Source: Microvirga sp.
Lineage (GTDB): Bacteria > Pseudomonadota > Alphaproteobacteria > Rhizobiales > Beijerinckiaceae
Length of the DNA stretch: 64,000 nt
Assembly: GCA_031181145.1 (NCBI GenBank)
Contig: JAPSLB010000016.1
Coordinates: 19,788 to 83,787 of the forward strand
Direction: 5' to 3'
The position numbers and the translations under genes are program-made. Positions 8,477-17,092 of the stretch are shown here, piece by piece; the first letter of the stretch is position 1; every line of letters starts with the position of its first letter. The notes under the pieces were generated by a model. That model had not been told where the DNA came from. It worked only from the letters and a program-made list of their open reading frames with translations, and did no database searches.

Positions 8477-8489
8477 CGGAGCCCTTTCT

Positions 8490-8565
8490 CACGGTGTCCC
8501 GTTGATGTTCCCTCGAAAGGCTGGGAAGTCAGCCCTCGGCCGCCGCGATTCCCGGCGACACCCAA
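8490..8565 (-). ncRNA. ybhL-type leader RNA motif upstream of the Bax-inhibitor-1 gene
   Basis: In the 5' leader of the BI-1/YbhL family gene, GGTGTC (minus strand, 8562-8557) pairs with GACACC (8498-8493) to close a multibranch structure. Inside are one hairpin of GCCG with CGGC (8556-8542) and a second of GGCTG with CAGCC (8534-8519). The location and three-stem layout match what is known of the ybhL leader described in alphaproteobacteria. I assign it on position and pairing, not on a covariance-model search. Its ligand or effector is not known to me. Confidence 0.6.
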
Positions 8566-8594
8566 AATATGATGGAGCACTTGTCATTTCGCAA
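8566..8594 (-). promoter_or_regulatory. Candidate sigma-70-type promoter of the Bax-inhibitor-1 gene
   Basis: On the minus strand TTGCGA (8594-8589) and CATATT (8571-8566) are separated by exactly 17 bases. The expected start of transcription is about 8560, which would fall inside the first strand of the ybhL-type closing stem. Either the start is slightly upstream or the stem is shorter than drawn. Confidence 0.45.
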
Positions 8595-8621
8595 GAGAAT
8601 GGGCCAAGCTTCAATTTTTTG

Positions 8622-8665
8622 TGAAAAGATTTTCGAGGGCCAGCTTCTACCCTGCCCCTCGAAAA
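8622..8665 (-). terminator. Likely terminator after the YbbP-type permease gene
   Basis: A perfect 10-bp inverted repeat (TTTTCGAGGG at 8630-8639 with its complement at 8656-8665) has a 16-base loop. On the minus strand it is followed by TCTTTTCAC. It lies 43 bases beyond the permease stop codon. The loop is long, so efficiency is uncertain. Confidence 0.5.
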
Positions 8666-8708
8666 CCTCTTTCCGATCGCTCTAAAACGCCGCCCGTCGA
8701 GCCCGGCG

Positions 8709-11294
8709 TTAAAGATTTCTCAAGTAATGCGCCGGCTTTTGACTCAAGATCCGCCAGGTACCCATCAGGCCTAAACCAACGGTCACCAGAACGGCCAAGG
8801 CCGAGGCCAGAAGCGCGCCCGATAAATCTAGGCTAAAGCTTAAGTTCATAAGGCGGGTGACGATGAAATAGGAAGCGATCCCGCCGGCCAGGAGCCCGAA
8901 GAGCGCCGTGGCGAGGCCGAGCAGTCCATACTCGAGGGCGTAGGCCGACAGGAGCCGGGCGCGGGTGGCGCCCAATGTCTTCAACACCACCGCATCATAG
9001 AGGCGGGCGCGATGGCCTGCTGCGAGCGCGCCCGCGAGCACCAGGAGGCTTGCGATGAGCGCGATCGAGCTTGCCCCGCGGATCGCCATCACGAGCTGGG
9101 ACACCACGTCGTTGACGGCCTCCAGGGCATCCTTCACGCGAACGCTCGTCACCATCGGAAAAGCCTGTGCGGAACTCCTCAGGATCCTCGCGTCGGTCGC
9201 CGCATCCGACCCGTTCGGGAAGGTGACGGTGGCCAGATGGGTATGCGGCGCGCCGGCAAAGGTGTTGGGCGAGAACACCATGACGAAGTTGATGCCGAGC
9301 GAGCGCCATTCCACCTCGCGCAGGTTGGCGATGGTGGCCGTGACGTTGCGGCCGAGCACATTGACGGTGATCTCGTCGCCGAGCCTGAGCCCGAGGCCCT
9401 CCGCGATCTTGCTGTCGAAGGAGACGAGCGGCTTGCCCCGATAGTCTTCGGGCCACCATTCTCCCTGCACCAGCTTCGAGCCTTCGGGCGGCGTCCGGGA
9501 ATAGGTGATGCCGCGGTCCCCTTCGAGCACCCAGGAGATGTCCTCGGGAGCCTTGACCTCCGAGACGGGGCGGCCGCCCAGGGTGACGAGGCGCCCGCGC
9601 ATCATCGGCACGCGCTCGATGTCGGCCTCGCCCGCCTGGCTCTTCAGGAACCCCTCGAACGCATCCGCCTGCTGGTTGGGAATGTCGAGGAAGAAGAAGC
9701 TCGGCGCGCGCTCCGGCAGGCTCTGCGTCAATTGCTTCGTCAGGTTGGAATCGATGAGCGAGAGCGTCACGAGAAGCGTGATGCCCAATCCCAGCGACAG
9801 CACCAGCGAGGGCGTGAGCGCCCCGGGCCGGTGGATATTGGCGAGCGCGAGGCGCGCGGCCGTGCGCCGGGGGCGCGGCAGGCGGCGGGCGAGCGCCATC
9901 AGCCCAAGCGCCACGAGGCGCAGGAGCATGAAGGAGCCCGCCGCCGCGGCCACGAACATAAGGGCGATACGCCGGTCATAGGCCGCGATCACCGCCAGCG
10001 TCACGAGCGCCACCACAGAGAGACCGAGCGCCGCGAGATAGCGGCGGCGCGGCCAGTGCCGCTCCGGATCGATCTGGTCGCGGAACAGGCCCGACACCGG
10101 GACGTCATGGGCGCGTCCGAGGGGGGCGATGGCGAAGACGAGGGCGGTGAGCACGCCATAGAGAAGCGCAATGCCGAGCTCCTGGAACGCGATGACAGGC
10201 CGGATCGGGATGGGCAGGAGATGGCCGAAGAGACCCGTCACGACGAACGGCAGGACCGCGCCGACGGCCAGGCCGATGACGATGGCGAGGACCGCGATCA
10301 GCATCACTTGCGTGAGGTAGAGCATCACCACCTGCCCGCCCGGCGCGCCGAGGCTCTTCAGGGTGGCGATGGAGGCGCGCTTGCGGTCCACGAAGCCGCG
10401 CACCGCGTTGGCGACGCCGACCCCACCCACCAGCAGCGCGGTGAGGCCGACGAGGGTGAGGAACTGCGTGAACCGCTCGATGTTCTTGGCGAAGCGCGGG
10501 TCCGCGTTAAGCCGGGTGCGGATCCTCCATCCCGCCTCCGGGAGCGCTTGGCTCGCCTCCGCTTCGACCCGCGTCAGCCCCTCCTCGTTGGACAGGGCCG
10601 GGGGCAGGATGAGCCGGTAGGTCCAACGGACCAGGCTTCCGGGCTGGATGAGGCCGGTTGCCCTCAGCGCTTCCTGGGAGATCATCAGGCGCGGGCCGAA
10701 GCCGATGCCGTCGGCGATCTGGTCCGGCTCGGTCACGAGACGCGCGCGCAGTTCCACGGCGGCGCCGCCGACCGTCACGCGGTCCCCCACCTTCAGGTCG
10801 AGCCGCGCCAGGAGCGCCGGGTCCACGGCCGCCCCGAATGCGCCGTCGCGCTCGGCGAAGAGATCGGCGGGCGCGAGCTGCGGGTCGGTTTCGAGCGCGC
10901 CGACCGTGGGGTAGCCGGAATCGACCGCCTTCATCTCGACGAGGCCGGAACCCTTCTCCCCGGCAATCGCCATGGCGCGCAGCGACGCGATGACGTTCAC
11001 CTGCCCCTTGGATTCGAGAAAAGCCCGCTCAGGCCCGCTCGCCTCCCGCTGGATGAGCGAGAAGGCCATGTCGCCGCCGAGGATCCGGCGGCCTTCGCGG
11101 GAGATGCCCTCCGTCAGCGAGCGCGACAGGGAGGATACGCTCGCGATCGCCGCCACCCCGAGGGCGATGCAGGCGAGAAAGATGCCGAACCCCCTCAGGC
11201 CGGCGCGCAGCTCGCGCAAGGCCAGCCTCAGGAGGAGGGGCAGGCGCGAGGCCGGGGCTTGACGCCGCCGCGGCGTGGACAGAGTGCCGTGCAT
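8709..11294 (-). CDS. YbbP-type ABC transporter permease with FtsX domains
   Basis: Large integral inner-membrane protein of 861 residues, the usual length for this family. An N-terminal helix (about 38-58) is followed by a periplasmic MacB-like region, then two FtsX permease domains. The first is around 275-385 (FLTLVGLTALLVGGVGVANA); the second occupies the last 130 residues. Further helices lie in the middle near 430-480. It pairs with the ATPase gene 12 bp upstream on the same strand, and tesA is divergent. This is the conserved ybbA-ybbP-tesA arrangement of proteobacteria. The transported substrate is not established; lipoprotein or lipid handling is often suggested. A start at 11294 gives a plausible basic N-terminus. 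Confidence 0.9.
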   Translation of the reverse strand: MHGTLSTPRRRQAPASRLPLLLRLALRELRAGLRGFGIFLACIALGVAAIASVSSLSRSLTEGISREGRRILGGDMAFSLIQREASGPERAFLESKGQVNVIASLRAMAIAGEKGSGLVEMKAVDSGYPTVGALETDPQLAPADLFAERDGAFGAAVDPALLARLDLKVGDRVTVGGAAVELRARLVTEPDQIADGIGFGPRLMISQEALRATGLIQPGSLVRWTYRLILPPALSNEEGLTRVEAEASQALPEAGWRIRTRLNADPRFAKNIERFTQFLTLVGLTALLVGGVGVANAVRGFVDRKRASIATLKSLGAPGGQVVMLYLTQVMLIAVLAIVIGLAVGAVLPFVVTGLFGHLLPIPIRPVIAFQELGIALLYGVLTALVFAIAPLGRAHDVPVSGLFRDQIDPERHWPRRRYLAALGLSVVALVTLAVIAAYDRRIALMFVAAAAGSFMLLRLVALGLMALARRLPRPRRTAARLALANIHRPGALTPSLVLSLGLGITLLVTLSLIDSNLTKQLTQSLPERAPSFFFLDIPNQQADAFEGFLKSQAGEADIERVPMMRGRLVTLGGRPVSEVKAPEDISWVLEGDRGITYSRTPPEGSKLVQGEWWPEDYRGKPLVSFDSKIAEGLGLRLGDEITVNVLGRNVTATIANLREVEWRSLGINFVMVFSPNTFAGAPHTHLATVTFPNGSDAATDARILRSSAQAFPMVTSVRVKDALEAVNDVVSQLVMAIRGASSIALIASLLVLAGALAAGHRARLYDAVVLKTLGATRARLLSAYALEYGLLGLATALFGLLAGGIASYFIVTRLMNLSFSLDLSGALLASALAVLVTVGLGLMGTWRILSQKPAHYLRNL

Positions 11295-11306
11295 GAGCTC
11301 CCTCCC

Positions 11307-11999
11307 CTACGCCACGGCCGGGGCCGCATCGGCCTCGACCTGGCCCGAGCGCAGCCGCACCATGCGGTCGCAGAGGCGGGCCAGGCTGAGATCGTGCGTC
11401 ACGAGCACCAGGGTTGCGCCACGGTCGCGCTTGAGGGCGAAGAGCAGGTCGACGATGGATTGCCCCGTGGTCTCGTCGAGATTGCCGGTGGGCTCGTCCG
11501 CCACGAGAATCGCGGGGTTCGGCACGATGGCACGGGCAATCGCCACGCGCTGCTGCTCGCCGCCCGAAAGCTGGGCCGGATAATGATGCAGACGATGGCC
11601 GAGCCCCACGGCCTTCAATTCGGCCTCGGCCCGCTCGAAGGCGTCGTCCTCGCCGGCCAACTCCAGGGGGAGCGCCACGTTTTCGAGCGCCGTCATGGTC
11701 GGCACGAGGTGAAAGGACTGGAACACGATCCCGATGCGCCGCCCGCGAAAGCGCGCCAGCGCATCCTCGTCGAGGCCCGACAGATCGGTGCCGTCGACGA
11801 TCACCCTGCCCGAATCCGGGCGCTCGAGGCCCGCCATGGTCATGAGCAGGGTGGATTTCCCGGAGCCCGAGGGCCCCACGAGACCGACCGCCTCGCCCCT
11901 GTCGACGTTCAGCGAGATGCCCTTGAGGATGTGCACCCGCGCGGCCCCGCGCCCGAGGCTCAAATCGACGTCGTGCAGCGCGATGGCCTTGTCCTTCAT
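11307..11999 (-). CDS. ABC transporter ATP-binding protein, YbbA/LolD type
   Basis: ATPase subunit of 230 residues. Walker A GPSGSGKST is at 42-50, the Q-loop near 94 (VFQSFHLVP), signature LSGGEQQ at 144-150, Walker B ending in DEP at 168-170, and the switch histidine follows in VTHDLS. All catalytic elements are intact. The spacing and the FQSFHLVP Q-loop are typical of the MacB/LolD/YbbA group that works with FtsX-type permeases. The downstream permease begins 12 bp after its stop, so they are co-transcribed. The divergent tesA start is 73 bp away, leaving a short shared promoter region. Confidence 0.93.
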   Translation of the reverse strand: MKDKAIALHDVDLSLGRGAARVHILKGISLNVDRGEAVGLVGPSGSGKSTLLMTMAGLERPDSGRVIVDGTDLSGLDEDALARFRGRRIGIVFQSFHLVPTMTALENVALPLELAGEDDAFERAEAELKAVGLGHRLHHYPAQLSGGEQQRVAIARAIVPNPAILVADEPTGNLDETTGQSIVDLLFALKRDRGATLVLVTHDLSLARLCDRMVRLRSGQVEADAAPAVA

Positions 12000-12072
12000 G
12001 CCCGTTCACCCGATCTGTTGGAGACTTGTCCGAAAGTCGCTGTTTAGTCCGGCATAGATGGGAAGCCTATCG

Positions 12073-12735
12073 ATGAAGCGCCAATCAGGCCCGTTCATGA
12101 CGATCATTTTTGCGTGTGCGGCGGCCCTTGCCGCCATGATCGCCCCTGCCTCCGCCCCCCTGGCGCAACAGGAAACCTTGCGCCTCGTCGCCCTGGGCGA
12201 CAGCCTGACGGCGGGTTACGGCCTGCCGCAGGAAGCCGCCTTCCCGGCGGTGCTGGAGCGCGCCCTCAAGGCCAAGGGCTACCGCGTCGAGATCGCCAAT
12301 GCGGGCGTCTCGGGCGACACCTCCACCGGAGGGCTCGACCGGCTCGACTGGTCGGTGCCCGACGGAACGGACGGGGTGATCGTGGAGCTCGGCGCCAACG
12401 ACATGCTGCGCGGCCTCGATCCTGCCATCACGCGCAGGAACATCGAGACCATCGTGGAACGCCTGAAAGCCCGGAACATCCCCGTGATGCTCGCCGGCAT
12501 GTACGCCTCGCGAAACCTGGGCGCGGATTACATCGAGAAGTTCGATACCATCTATTCCGACATTGCGAAGAAGCACGACCTTGTGCTCTATCCCTTCTTC
12601 CTCGACGGGATTGCCGGCGAGCGATCCCTCAACCTGCCCGACGGCCTCCACCCGACGGCGAAGGGAGTGGAGATCGTCGTCGAGCGCATCCTGCCCAGCG
12701 TCGAGACCTTTCTTTCCCGCCTGACGCAGCGCTGA
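12073..12735 (+). CDS. tesA: Periplasmic GDSL esterase / acyl-CoA thioesterase I (arylesterase)
   Basis: SGNH-fold hydrolase of 220 residues that cleaves acyl esters and thioesters. An N-terminal signal peptide (hydrophobic core about 9-28, cleavage near APLAQ) points to the periplasm. The catalytic blocks are complete: GDSL with Ser44, NAGVSGDTS with the oxyanion glycine, GAND with Asn109, and D190-x-x-H193. The ATG at 12073 is preferred because GGGAAG lies 7 bases before it; a start at 12058 would add five residues. It is divergent from the ybbA-like gene, the usual genomic partner. Physiological substrates may be lysophospholipids or aryl esters. Confidence 0.92.
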   Translation: MKRQSGPFMTIIFACAAALAAMIAPASAPLAQQETLRLVALGDSLTAGYGLPQEAAFPAVLERALKAKGYRVEIANAGVSGDTSTGGLDRLDWSVPDGTDGVIVELGANDMLRGLDPAITRRNIETIVERLKARNIPVMLAGMYASRNLGADYIEKFDTIYSDIAKKHDLVLYPFFLDGIAGERSLNLPDGLHPTAKGVEIVVERILPSVETFLSRLTQR

Positions 12736-12804
12736 TCCCCTTCGGCGCCTTTCTGAAAATCCATATTGAGCCGCGGCGCGCGATCGCCGCGAGGAGCCTT
12801 GAAG

Positions 12805-13848
12805 ATGCAATATCGCCGGCTTGGCCGCACCGACCTCGACGTCAGCCTGATCTGCCTCGGCACCATGACCTGGGGCCAGCAGAACACCGAGGCCGAAGGC
12901 CATGAGCAGATGGATTACGCCCTCGACCATGGCATCAATTTCTTCGACACCGCGGAACTCTATTCCATTCCTCCACGGCCTGAGACGCAGGGCTCCACGG
13001 AGCGGATCATCGGCTCCTGGTTCAAGTCCCGCGGCACCCGCGACAAGGTGATTCTGGCCTCCAAGGTGGTGGGCCGCTCGGAGAACACCTGGTTCCGCGA
13101 CGACGGCTCTCCGGCCGAACTCTCGCGCCAGCAGATCGAGGAGGCCGTGAACAAGAGCCTCAAGCGGCTTCAGACGGACTACATCGACCTCTACCAGATC
13201 CACTGGCCCGACCGGCCGGTGCCCTGGGGCGCGAACCCGACCATCTACAGGCATCTCGAGGGCGACTCGCACCCGATCGCCGAGACGGTGGAGATCATGA
13301 CGGATCTGGTGAAGGCCGGAAAGATCCGGCATTTCGGGCTCTCCAACGAGAGCGCCTGGGGCACCATGACCTATCTCAAGCATGCGGAGGTCAAGGGCCT
13401 GGCGCGGGTGCAGTCCGTTCAGAACGCCTACAACCTGCTCAACCGCACCTACGAGGTGGCGCTGGCCGAGGTGAGCATGCGCGAGCAGGTAAGCCTGCTC
13501 GCCTATTCGCCGCTGGCCCAGGGCTATCTGACGGGCAAGTATCTCGACGGGGCCCGGCCGGCCGGCGCACGCACCACGCTCTTCAACCGCGGCCAGCGCT
13601 ACGAGAACCCGACGGCGGAGGCGGCGATCCGCAAATACATCGCGCTTGCCAGGGAATTCGGCCTCGATCCGGCCCAGATGGCGCTGGCCTTCGTCAATTC
13701 GCGGCCCTTCGTGACCTCCAACATCATCGGCGCGACGTCGATGGCGCAGCTGAAGACGGACATCGCATCGGTCGAGGTGACCATCACGCCGGAACTGGAG
13801 AAGCGGATCGACGCCATCCACGTCGAGCATTGCAATCCCTGTCCGTGA
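12805..13848 (+). CDS. Aldo/keto reductase, Tas-like
   Basis: NADPH-dependent TIM-barrel reductase of 347 residues, almost the same length as E. coli Tas (346). The catalytic tetrad is present: Asp48, Tyr53, Lys87 and His133 (YQIHWPD). The C-terminal part has the cofactor-binding block SNIIGATSMAQL typical of AKR12/Tas. It acts on aldehydes or ketones in the cytosol; the natural substrate is unknown. GAGGAG lies 8 bases upstream of the ATG. It is monocistronic, and a palindromic repeat follows immediately after the stop. Confidence 0.92.
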   Translation: MQYRRLGRTDLDVSLICLGTMTWGQQNTEAEGHEQMDYALDHGINFFDTAELYSIPPRPETQGSTERIIGSWFKSRGTRDKVILASKVVGRSENTWFRDDGSPAELSRQQIEEAVNKSLKRLQTDYIDLYQIHWPDRPVPWGANPTIYRHLEGDSHPIAETVEIMTDLVKAGKIRHFGLSNESAWGTMTYLKHAEVKGLARVQSVQNAYNLLNRTYEVALAEVSMREQVSLLAYSPLAQGYLTGKYLDGARPAGARTTLFNRGQRYENPTAEAAIRKYIALAREFGLDPAQMALAFVNSRPFVTSNIIGATSMAQLKTDIASVEVTITPELEKRIDAIHVEHCNPCP

Positions 13849-13859
13849 CGCCATTCTCC

Positions 13860-13888
13860 GTCATCACCGGCCTTGTGCCGGTGATGAC
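13860..13888. repeat. Family B interspersed palindrome (single unit)
   Basis: Perfect 11-base arms GTCATCACCGG (13860-13870) and the inverse (13878-13888) surround the loop CCTTGTG. It belongs to the same family as the elements at 27313, 27495, 51259 and 55547, which share GTCAT, CCGG, a CTTGT/ACAAG centre and ATGAC. Confidence 0.75.
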
Positions 13889-13967
13889 GTGGGTCGTTCC
13901 AGCCGGAACAAAGCAGGCCGTCCGTCGTCTGTATCGTCAAGAATGAGTAAAGCCCGGGAGGCGCCGC

Positions 13968-14504
13968 ATGCCACGTCTTTTCACCGGCATCGAGATTCCC
14001 CCCGAAATCGGGCTCGCCCTTTCCGCGTATCGCGGCGGGCTGCCGGGCGCACGCTGGATCGATCCCGAAAATTATCACATCACCCTGCGCTTCATCGGCG
14101 ACATCGATGAGCGCATGGCGGACGACGTGTGCTCGATTCTTGGCGATTCCCGTTGGCGGGAGCCCATCGCCATCGCCATCGACGGGCTCGACACCTTCGG
14201 AGGCGGCAAGCCCCGTGCGGTGTTCGCCCGCGCCGCGGGAAACGGCGAGCTCGCCGATCTCCAGGCAGAGCAGGAGCGCATGATGCGCCAGATCGGCCTG
14301 CCTCCAGAGACGCGCAAGTTCATCCCGCACGTGACGCTGGCGCGGCTGAAGAACGTCTCTCCCATCGATGTGGCGGATTACATGGCGACCCGGGGCCATT
14401 TTCCGAAGCTCACCTTCAGCGTCGACCGCTTCGTGCTCTACTCGTCGCGCGCCTCCGTGGGCGGCGGACCTTACGTGATCGAAGCGGCCTACCCCTTAAG
14501 CTGA
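13968..14504 (+). CDS. thpR: RNA 2',3'-cyclic phosphodiesterase
   Basis: 2H phosphoesterase of 178 residues that opens 2',3'-cyclic phosphates on RNA, including tRNA halves, to 2'-phosphates. The two signature tetrapeptides are intact: HITL with His37 and HVTL with His121, symmetrically placed as in LigT/ThpR. No signal peptide, so cytosolic. GGGAGG lies 7 bases before the ATG. It is followed 38 bp later by a histidine phosphatase gene in the same direction, and a run of small enzyme genes continues to 17 kb. Confidence 0.93.
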   Translation: MPRLFTGIEIPPEIGLALSAYRGGLPGARWIDPENYHITLRFIGDIDERMADDVCSILGDSRWREPIAIAIDGLDTFGGGKPRAVFARAAGNGELADLQAEQERMMRQIGLPPETRKFIPHVTLARLKNVSPIDVADYMATRGHFPKLTFSVDRFVLYSSRASVGGGPYVIEAAYPLS

Positions 14505-14542
14505 CTCGACGGCCGAGCTTCCGGCGGCTACGTCAGTGAGTC

Positions 14543-15142
14543 ATGGCCCTACTGATTTTCCTTACCCACCCCGAGGTGGTGATCGACCCGCTCGTGCCCG
14601 TGCCGCAATGGCCGCTGAACGACACGGGGCGCGGGCGCATGGAAAGTTTCGCCGATGCGCTCTCAGGGGTTCGCCTTTCCTCGATCCATGCCAGCGCCGA
14701 GCAGAAGGCGATGGACGGAGCCGCCATCGTGGCGGAGCGTTTCGGCCTGTCCTACCGGGTCCACGAGGATCTGGGCGAGAACGACCGCTCTGCCACGGGC
14801 TATATCGCGCCGCCGGAATTCTGGGACGTCGTGAGCGAGTTCTTCGGTCGGCCGCACGAGAGCATCCGCGGCTGGGAGCGCGCCATCGACGCGCAGGAGC
14901 GCATCGTGAAGGCCGTGAGACGGATCGCGGCGGAGGAGACCCGCGACACCCTCGTCGTGTCCCATGGCGGCGTCGGCTGCCTGCTCATGGCGCACCTGCA
15001 GGGAGTCGAGATCGGCCGGGAAAGCCGGCCGCAGCATCCCGGCGGCGGCTGCTTCCTTGTGATGGACCGGGAGACCTTCTCTCTCCGGCAGGACTGGCTG
15101 AGCATCGAGGAAGCCGCCTTTCCTCATGAGCAACCTGACTGA
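14543..15142 (+). CDS. Histidine phosphatase family protein, atypical active site
   Basis: Phosphoglycerate-mutase-like fold, 199 residues. The N-terminal strand reads FLTHPE, where the family normally has RHG. The phosphorylated histidine (His9) is kept, but the arginine before it is threonine and the glycine is proline. The second arginine block (normally SxLxRAxxTA) is HASAEQKAMDGA, again without arginine. The second histidine is present in VVSHGG (His141). The protein is therefore a divergent branch with an altered phosphate pocket; catalytic activity is uncertain. It sits between thpR and the pterin dehydratase gene in one direction. Confidence 0.85.
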   Translation: MALLIFLTHPEVVIDPLVPVPQWPLNDTGRGRMESFADALSGVRLSSIHASAEQKAMDGAAIVAERFGLSYRVHEDLGENDRSATGYIAPPEFWDVVSEFFGRPHESIRGWERAIDAQERIVKAVRRIAAEETRDTLVVSHGGVGCLLMAHLQGVEIGRESRPQHPGGGCFLVMDRETFSLRQDWLSIEEAAFPHEQPD

Positions 15143-15199
15143 CCATGGGGCTTGAAACATCGCCCGAGCGCCTCATCACTAAACGGGTCTATCTCGGAG

Positions 15200-15514
15200 A
15201 TGACGCAGCCCATGCCCCGCTTGACCGATTCCGAACGCCAGGACCTTCTCCCCGCCCTCGACGGCTGGGCTCTCGTGGAGGGCCGGGATGCCATCCATAA
15301 GCGCTTCGTGTTCGACGATTTCAACGCGGCCTTCGGCTGGATGACGCGCGTCGCCCTGGCGGCCGAGCCCATGAACCACCACCCGGAATGGTTCAACGTC
15401 TACAACAAGGTGGATGTGACGCTCTCCACCCACGACGCCGGGGGCCTCACCCGCCGCGACATCGAACTGGCGCAGCGCATGAATCAGCTGGCCGCCGGGC
15501 TGGTGAAGAGCTGA
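15200..15514 (+). CDS. Pterin-4a-carbinolamine dehydratase (PhhB/PCD family)
   Basis: Dehydrates 4a-hydroxytetrahydrobiopterin in pterin recycling; small cytosolic enzyme of about 104 residues, the normal family length. The signature is complete: adjacent His60-His61, the PEW tryptophan (W64) and His78 in the STHDAGG stretch. The start is uncertain. The ATG at 15200 has GGAG almost touching it, and an ATG at 15212 is equally possible; both leave the domain intact. No phenylalanine hydroxylase gene is in the window, so a pterin-independent role is possible. The next gene begins 3 bp after its stop, suggesting co-transcription. Confidence 0.88.
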   Translation: MTQPMPRLTDSERQDLLPALDGWALVEGRDAIHKRFVFDDFNAAFGWMTRVALAAEPMNHHPEWFNVYNKVDVTLSTHDAGGLTRRDIELAQRMNQLAAGLVKS

Positions 15515-15517
15515 ACC

Positions 15518-15925
15518 ATGGAGGACCCGGATGTCCTCACGGGCGGCTGCGCCTGCGGCCAGCTCACCTTTCGGGTGCGCGGGGCCCCGAAGCGCGTGGG
15601 CCTGTGCCATTGCATGACCTGCCGCAAGACGAGCGGCAGTGTCTTCAATGCCTTTGCGATCTTTCCCGCCGACCGGGTGACGGTCTCGGGCGCGAACCGG
15701 AACTGGGAGGCCGCTCCCGGGAGCCAGCGCCGCTTCTGCCCGCAATGCGGGTCACAGGTGTTCCATTGGGAAGACGGCGACGAGATCGAGATCAAGCTCG
15801 GCGCCTTCGACCGTGCGGATCTTTTCACGCCCACCTACGAGGCCTGGACCAAGCGCCGTGAGAGCTGGCTCAGCACCCCTGACCTGATCGGCTACCCTGA
15901 GAACCGGGATGAAGCGGCATCGTGA
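15518..15925 (+). CDS. GFA / CENP-V domain zinc protein
   Basis: Glutathione-dependent formaldehyde-activating-enzyme-like domain, 135 residues. The zinc-binding cysteines are all visible: C11 and C13 (CAC), C30, C32 and C35 (CHCMTC), C74 and C77 (CPQC). This is a complete two-zinc set. The family name comes from Gfa of Paracoccus, but most members have no proven activity with S-hydroxymethylglutathione, so I do not assign a reaction. It starts 3 bp after the pterin dehydratase stop and is probably translated from the same message. Confidence 0.9.
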   Translation: MEDPDVLTGGCACGQLTFRVRGAPKRVGLCHCMTCRKTSGSVFNAFAIFPADRVTVSGANRNWEAAPGSQRRFCPQCGSQVFHWEDGDEIEIKLGAFDRADLFTPTYEAWTKRRESWLSTPDLIGYPENRDEAAS

Positions 15926-16039
15926 GCGGCTTCCGCTGTGCGCGAGACAGGGGCGCAGGCCGCGTCGTGAGCCTGCCCGGCGGCTTGCAATCCCGTTCTC
16001 GTCCTGACACAGCAATCCGGTCACCGGGAGGGCGAATTC

Positions 16040-17086
16040 TTGTCTGACGCATCGAGCAAGCCGGCCGAGAGCCCGAGATTTCCAGCAGCGCTCCTGCAGG
16101 ACCGTGTCCTCTCGGCCTTGCGCGAAGCAGGCGCCGACGAGGCATCCGCGTCCGCCACGACCCGCGCGCTGATGCATGCCTCACTCCTTGGCATCGACAG
16201 CCATGGCGTCCGGCTCACATCCTTCTATGCCGAGGGCCTCAGAAGCGGTCAGATCAACGGCGCTCCCGCCCTCAAGCTCCGTCGCACGGCCGCCGCGAGC
16301 GCCATGCTGGATGCCGACCACGGTCTCGGCCATGCGGCCGCCTATGCCGGCGTGGAGGAGGCTTGCCGGCTCGCCAAGGAGAGCGGGGTCGGCGCGGTCG
16401 GCATTGCCCGTTCGACCCATTACGGAGCGGCGGGAGCCTATGCCCTGGCAGGGGCCGAGGCGGGATGCATCGCGATCTCGACGACGAATGCGGATTCCCT
16501 CGTGGCGCTTCATGGCGGGGCATCGCGCTTTCACGGTACGAACCCCATCGCGGCGGCGGCGCCGGTGCGCGATTCGAAGCCGTGGCTTCTGGACATGGCG
16601 AGTTCGGCAATCCCCTATAACCGGGTGCTGCTCTACCGCTCGCTCCAGCGGGAACTCCCCCCTGAGGTCACGGCCGATATCCACGGAGAGCCGACCCGCG
16701 ACCCGCACCGGGCGGAGATCCTGACGCCTCTCGGAGGCTCGGATTTCGGCTTCAAGGGCGCGGGCCTGGCCGGCCTTGTGACGATCCTCTCGGCCATCCT
16801 GACGGGCGCGACGCCCGATCATCTCGTCACGCCCATGGGCGACGGACATGCGGGGCCTCACGATATCGGCCATTTCTGCCTCGCCATCGATCCGGGGCGT
16901 TTCGTGGGACGCGACGCCTATGACGCGCTCATGGCGCAGTATCTCGCGGGCCTGCGCGCCTCTCCGGCAAGGGCCGGTGAGCCGGTTCTTGCCCCGGGGG
17001 ATCGTGAATGGCGGACGCTGGAGGAGCGCAGCCGCATCGGAATTCCGGTCGATCCCGATACGGCGCGCTTTCTCGAGCTTGTCTGA
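16040..17086 (+). CDS. Ldh-family (malate/L-lactate/ureidoglycolate) dehydrogenase
   Basis: NAD(P)-dependent 2-hydroxyacid oxidoreductase of the type that includes sulfolactate, ureidoglycolate and malate dehydrogenases, 348 residues. The conserved HGVRL stretch with its histidine is near residue 55, and THYGAAGAYA near 126-135 carries the catalytic histidine. The GTNPIAAAAP nucleotide segment follows. Specificity cannot be settled from sequence. The start is a TTG at 16040, supported by GGGAGG (16026-16031) 8 bases upstream; no ATG occurs near the conserved N-terminus. It is convergent with the SDR gene, only 6 bp between stops. Confidence 0.88.
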   Translation: MSDASSKPAESPRFPAALLQDRVLSALREAGADEASASATTRALMHASLLGIDSHGVRLTSFYAEGLRSGQINGAPALKLRRTAAASAMLDADHGLGHAAAYAGVEEACRLAKESGVGAVGIARSTHYGAAGAYALAGAEAGCIAISTTNADSLVALHGGASRFHGTNPIAAAAPVRDSKPWLLDMASSAIPYNRVLLYRSLQRELPPEVTADIHGEPTRDPHRAEILTPLGGSDFGFKGAGLAGLVTILSAILTGATPDHLVTPMGDGHAGPHDIGHFCLAIDPGRFVGRDAYDALMAQYLAGLRASPARAGEPVLAPGDREWRTLEERSRIGIPVDPDTARFLELV

Positions 17087-17092
17087 AACGGC

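Noticed and set aside
9012..12047. A 1011-codon plus-strand frame spanning the ABC permease and ATPase genes
   Set aside because: It crosses two well-identified minus-strand genes and their junction, and its composition is that of an antisense shadow.
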